From NCBI GenBank assembly GCA_000708835.1, contig DF237356.1:1-64000 (forward strand): 64,000 nt of DNA, in the 5' to 3' direction. Position 1 is the first letter of the stretch, and each line of letters opens with the position of its first letter. The notes under the pieces were generated by a model that did not search any database, was not told where the DNA came from, and saw only the letters and a program-made list of their open reading frames with translations. Source of the DNA: Klebsormidium nitens. Taxonomy: Eukaryota > Streptophyta > Klebsormidiophyceae > Klebsormidiales > Klebsormidiaceae. The position numbers were made by a program, and so were the translations under genes. Below are positions 60,801 through 64,000 of the stretch, in pieces.

Positions 60801-63800
60801 TGCATTCCAAAATGCTAGTCATGCGTATTTTCTCTGCAAGCACCCTGGTGAGTACTTAAGCATTGACGTTTATTCCTGCAGGGTGAAAGGGACCGCTTGA
60901 TGGCTTCCTTAGACTCGATGGCTGGCAAGAGCGACATTGAGAACACCAAGCTGAAAGAAACCTACAGGGGCAAAATCAAGCTGCTGGAGGAACAGGTGGG
61001 GGGCATCGCTCCTCGACTTGTTTTGCTGGCGGAGTTCTATCCAGTCGTACTGCTGCTTTAATCTGCTTTCTGAATTGTCCGGCTTTCTGGATATCGTTTC
61101 TCGCCCTGCGTCCTGCTTGAATCGTTGCTGGCGTTCTGGTCGTCTTCAGCCCGATTCTCGCTTTTAGAGACCACTTTCTCGCTGTCGTCTGGAAATTTTT
61201 CCTATCCGCAAGTGGATTGCTTCAGATTGCTCCCTGTCCGACGCATAGGGTTTGTGGCATCGCTGCGCGCAATGGGTAAATTCCCTCAGAGTTGTTGCAC
61301 TGTCCTGCTTTCAATTTTGCTGCTTAACTAACCGTACTCTCCCCCCCTCGCCCACAGCTGTCCGAGTTGAAGCGCAAGCAGGCCGCCAGCGGGCAGCTCC
61401 TGCGTCTCAAGCAGCGCAGCGACGAGTCCGCGAAGCGGCTCCAAGAAGAGATCCAGCGCATCAAGTCGCAAAAGGTGGCGCTACAGCGCAAGATGAAAGT
61501 AGAAAGCGACCAGTTCCAGAACTGGCGTGCCGCGCACGAGAAAGAGCTGGGGCAGCTGCGCAAGGCGGGCCGGCGCAACGAGTTTGAGATGCACAAGCTG
61601 CAGGCGTTGCACCAGAGGCAGCAAAAGGTGCGCGGCGCGGGATATCTGGAATCGTCCTTTCGAACGATGTTGCAGAAATGCCGACAAGCATTGTGTCCCT
61701 GATATTAAGTGATTGACGTGCTGAACCCCTGAGCTGAAATGGTAGAAGGCCTATACTTACTCGTGCAACGACGATTGCTCCACACGGCCACGGGGGCTTT
61801 CGGACGACTTTCCTACTTTCTGTCGTACGAGGAGGTTTTTCTTTCTCAACCTGAATGTCAAATTGACATCAAAGCCGCCTTGAAGTTGTACTCTTTTGCA
61901 GCTTAAAGCTGGTCTGTGTCAGAAAGGTCGCTGCATGTAACACTGCTGCAGCATTTTGGGCTGTTTCCGCGTTTGGACGATGCTTGTCGTCGCGTCCGTA
62001 CGCTGACATAATTCTTACACTAGGACTTGGGCAGCACAGGACGAAGAGCAACCTCTCCGCTAAATGTGAACGTCATCAACCACTGCAGGTGCTCCAGCGG
62101 AAGACGGAAGAGGCCGCGGTGGCGACCAAGCGGCTGAAGGAAGTGCTTGCCGCACGCAAACTGCTCCCCAAGGACCCGCAGCCCCAGCAAACAGGCAAGT
62201 GGCCTTCTGGTCGGCCGCGTGGGACTCGTACTTCCTTCATTTGTCTTGATAACTCCATAATCTGGAAGCAAGTGCGACGCTTCCCAGCCTGACGATTGCA
62301 GTCAGATAAGACTCTCGAAATCTCAAAGGACTCCCTCCTCCTATAGAGTACTTCGTTCCTTCCGATCTCACGTGTCAACCGCGCCCTTCGGCCGTTCTGG
62401 AATCCTGTGCTCCAAATCCTCCTACTCTTGTTTCTCTTTGAGAAGTGAAGACCCTGTTAGCTCAGCTTTTATCCACTTCGTTAGTGACGTCACCCTCCCG
62501 TCACTGCCAGGTGGCGCGCTCGCGGGCAAGTCGTCCGAGGCCGTCGAGCGGCAGCTCAAGGCGTGGCTGGAGCGCGAGATCGAGGTCTACGTCCGAGTCC
62601 AGGACGTCCGAAACGCGCTGCAGCGCGAGGTCGTCCGTAGGAAAGAGATTGCGCACCAGCTTGCGGCACTGCGGGACGGGGAGCCGCCGGTAACTAGCAG
62701 CGGCGTGTTTTCGCCGCGCAAGAACGCGGCCAAGCTGGCGTCGCTGCAGGCGGAGGTGGCGGCGCGGTCCGCGAGCATCGCGGAGCTGCAGGTAAGGAGA
62801 GCGTCCAGTTGGTTCGTACCATCAATTGTGGCATTCATGTCGACCGAGTGACCTGTCACTGCCCTTTAGGGGCCGCACCGAGACTTCATACCCTTGCGAA
62901 CGTGGAGTTGTGTTGGCTTCTTGTTTGGACAGGGGTTTCGATGCCGTCGTTTCTTGCTGCGAACACGAAGGACGACTTCTCCGCTGTGTCAACAAAAGGG
63001 TTTCATTGAGCATCTCGCGGCAGCGACGGATCAAGTGCAAAGCAATCAAGAGCTACTACACCGTACGTCCCCTCCAGGGATTGTTCTTATATTCTGGTAG
63101 ATGTTCTTGCATTCAGGGAAATCTTCGTTCTTGCGGAATGGGCATGTAACTCTTTTTGGGATTCTTAAGTAAGGTGTTTGTCGCCCCTGCAGGCGCAACT
63201 GCTGTCGGTGGAGGAGAGTCAGAAGGGCCTCTCCAACCCCGCCCACCGCTGGCTGCACGTGCGCTCGATGCCGGAGGCGCGGACTCTGCTCAACATCATG
63301 TTTGCCGCCACGACCGACTCCAGGTAAGGGTCCAGAGAAGGGCGGGTTTTCCAGGGTTTGTACACGCCTAACAATGATGAGGAACATTGACTAGGTGAAG
63401 GCTATATGACTTACTTTTACCAGTCGTGGCACTTGTGCCGGCAGGCAAGCCATTTACATTTCGCGTCGAAGCTTCTGCTTTTACGCCCTGTTTAAAGCGG
63501 GTTCGCTACTAGTAAGCATTAGACCCTCGTTACGATCGTCCTTGCTTTTGTTCGACGGCAAGTCGATCCATCAGAAAGCAGAAAGTTCTGACGTTTGTGT
63601 TTAGTGCGTGGGGCTAAGGTCGCTCCCACCTTCGTAAAAGTATCAGCTTATTCTTGCTAGATGTCTAGCAAACAGACTCGATGGATGCTCGCCGCAGAGC
63701 ATCGAAGAAGGGCGTTTCCAGTCTCGGCAGAGAGCATGGAGATTTCTTTGCGCAGTGATCAACATGCCGACATCGCTTTGCAGGTGTCAGCTCCAGTCTT

Positions 63801-63904
63801 TACACGGCGACTTGGAGTACATGCACGAGCAGGTGGCGCAGTACGAAGTGGACCTGCGGTCCGCTCAGGAGGATCTGCGCCGGCGGAGAGTCCAGGAGAC
63901 CGCG
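54845..63904 (+). CDS. FRA1: Kinesin-4 (FRA1/KIF4 family), C-terminus beyond right edge
   Basis: This is a plus-end-directed microtubule motor; plant FRA1 supports cell-wall deposition along cortical microtubules. Exons: 54845-54997, 55390-55543, 55803-55951, 56331-56581, 57012-57196, 57406-57567, 57877-57968, 58265-58372, 58730-58915, 59411-59627, 60034-60161, 60558-60662, 60882-60995, 61358-61627, 62089-62194, 62511-62791, 63193-63323 and 63784-63904. All phases agree, giving 971 residues so far. The motor (about 15-375) has P-loop GQTGSGKTYT, switch [14 protein letters not shown], switch [11 protein letters not shown] and [18 protein letters not shown]. It ends [15 protein letters not shown], the kinesin-4 neck signature. 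A long coiled coil follows with the conserved [20 protein letters not shown] region. Intron 15 is GC-AG. A Ser/Pro-rich break lies at about 505-550. The remaining tail is outside the window. Confidence 0.95.
59225..59290 (+). repeat. Acceptor-side copy of kinesin exon 10
   Basis: GTGGAGAGCCATCTGGTGCC followed by CATCCGGCAACTC resembles the real exon start GTGGAGGGCCACCTGGCGAC then CATCCGGCACCTC (59411 onward). The copy lies about 180 bases upstream and is shorter and more decayed than the TFC4 and WDPCP copies. Confidence 0.65.
62195..62510 (+). other. GC-AG intron in kinesin-4
   Basis: The exon ends AAACAG and the intron begins GCAAGT, the best GC-donor consensus; the acceptor is TCACTGCCAG. 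The nearby GT alternative (four bases on) would break the phase of the next conserved exon ([20 protein letters not shown]). Confidence 0.75.
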
Positions 63905-64000
63905 GTAAGCAGTGTCAATGCACCTCTCAGTATTACCACAGGATTGGCATTCTGACATTTTCTGCGCTTTGAGAGGCAAGGACGTCTGCTTCGGTGACAT

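Overview
The window is nuclear DNA from a plant-lineage eukaryote. Genes are split by many GT–AG introns of a few hundred bases, and no bacterial-style operons are present. The gene set is a streptophyte mix: a SPIRAL1 microtubule protein, an FRA1/KIF4-type kinesin-4, a coiled-coil protein with a chloroplast-type leader, and a plant-type LRR protein. Two further genes resemble proteins known from ciliated animals, WDPCP/Fritz and CCDC24. Together these suggest a streptophyte that still builds flagellated cells, such as a Klebsormidium-like or other non-zygnematophycean alga, or an early land plant. The species call is inference; the gene calls rest on the translated exons.

Layout: (1) 1-12773, minus strand: TFIIIC TPR subunit (GTF3C3/TFC4), 12 exons, C-terminus beyond the left edge. 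(2) About 15983-16685, plus: RING-finger membrane protein, 5' exon not found. (3) 18170-25703, minus: 10-exon plastid-type coiled-coil protein. (4) 27838-30800, minus: small LRR receptor-like protein without a visible kinase. (5) 32628-41810, plus: 12-exon WDPCP homologue. (6) 43295-46505, minus: secreted/single-pass membrane protein of unknown function. (7) 47660-51722, plus: CCDC24-like protein. (8) 53253-54046, minus: SPIRAL1. (9) 54845 to the right edge, plus: kinesin-4, 18 exons visible. Apart from genes 3 and 4, neighbouring genes alternate in direction, so spacers are either shared promoter regions (12.8-16.0, 30.8-32.6, 46.5-47.7, 54.0-54.8 kb) or tail-to-tail gaps of about 1.5 kb (16.7-18.2, 41.8-43.3, 51.7-53.3 kb).

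The most unusual feature runs through the introns. In at least five genes, the sequence across an exon-intron boundary (about 40-90 bases of exon plus neighbouring intron) has been copied in tandem into the intron one to five times, at periods of about 100-205 bases. Where an array has several copies, similarity falls with distance from the real exon. Copies beside exon 5' edges carry the acceptor side; copies beside exon 3' edges carry the donor side. Each array is private to its own exon, so this is not one dispersed element. The palindromic octamer TGACGTCA is also strongly over-represented (about 20 copies by eye against about one expected), partly inside these arrays. Two introns use GC-AG boundaries.

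Functionally, four genes (WDPCP, CCDC24-like, SPIRAL1, kinesin-4) concern cilia or microtubules, and the last two share a head-to-head promoter of 798 bases. Exon boundaries were set by hand from splice consensus, reading frame and family knowledge. All internal phases agree in the multi-exon models, which makes them strong, but no transcript data were available.
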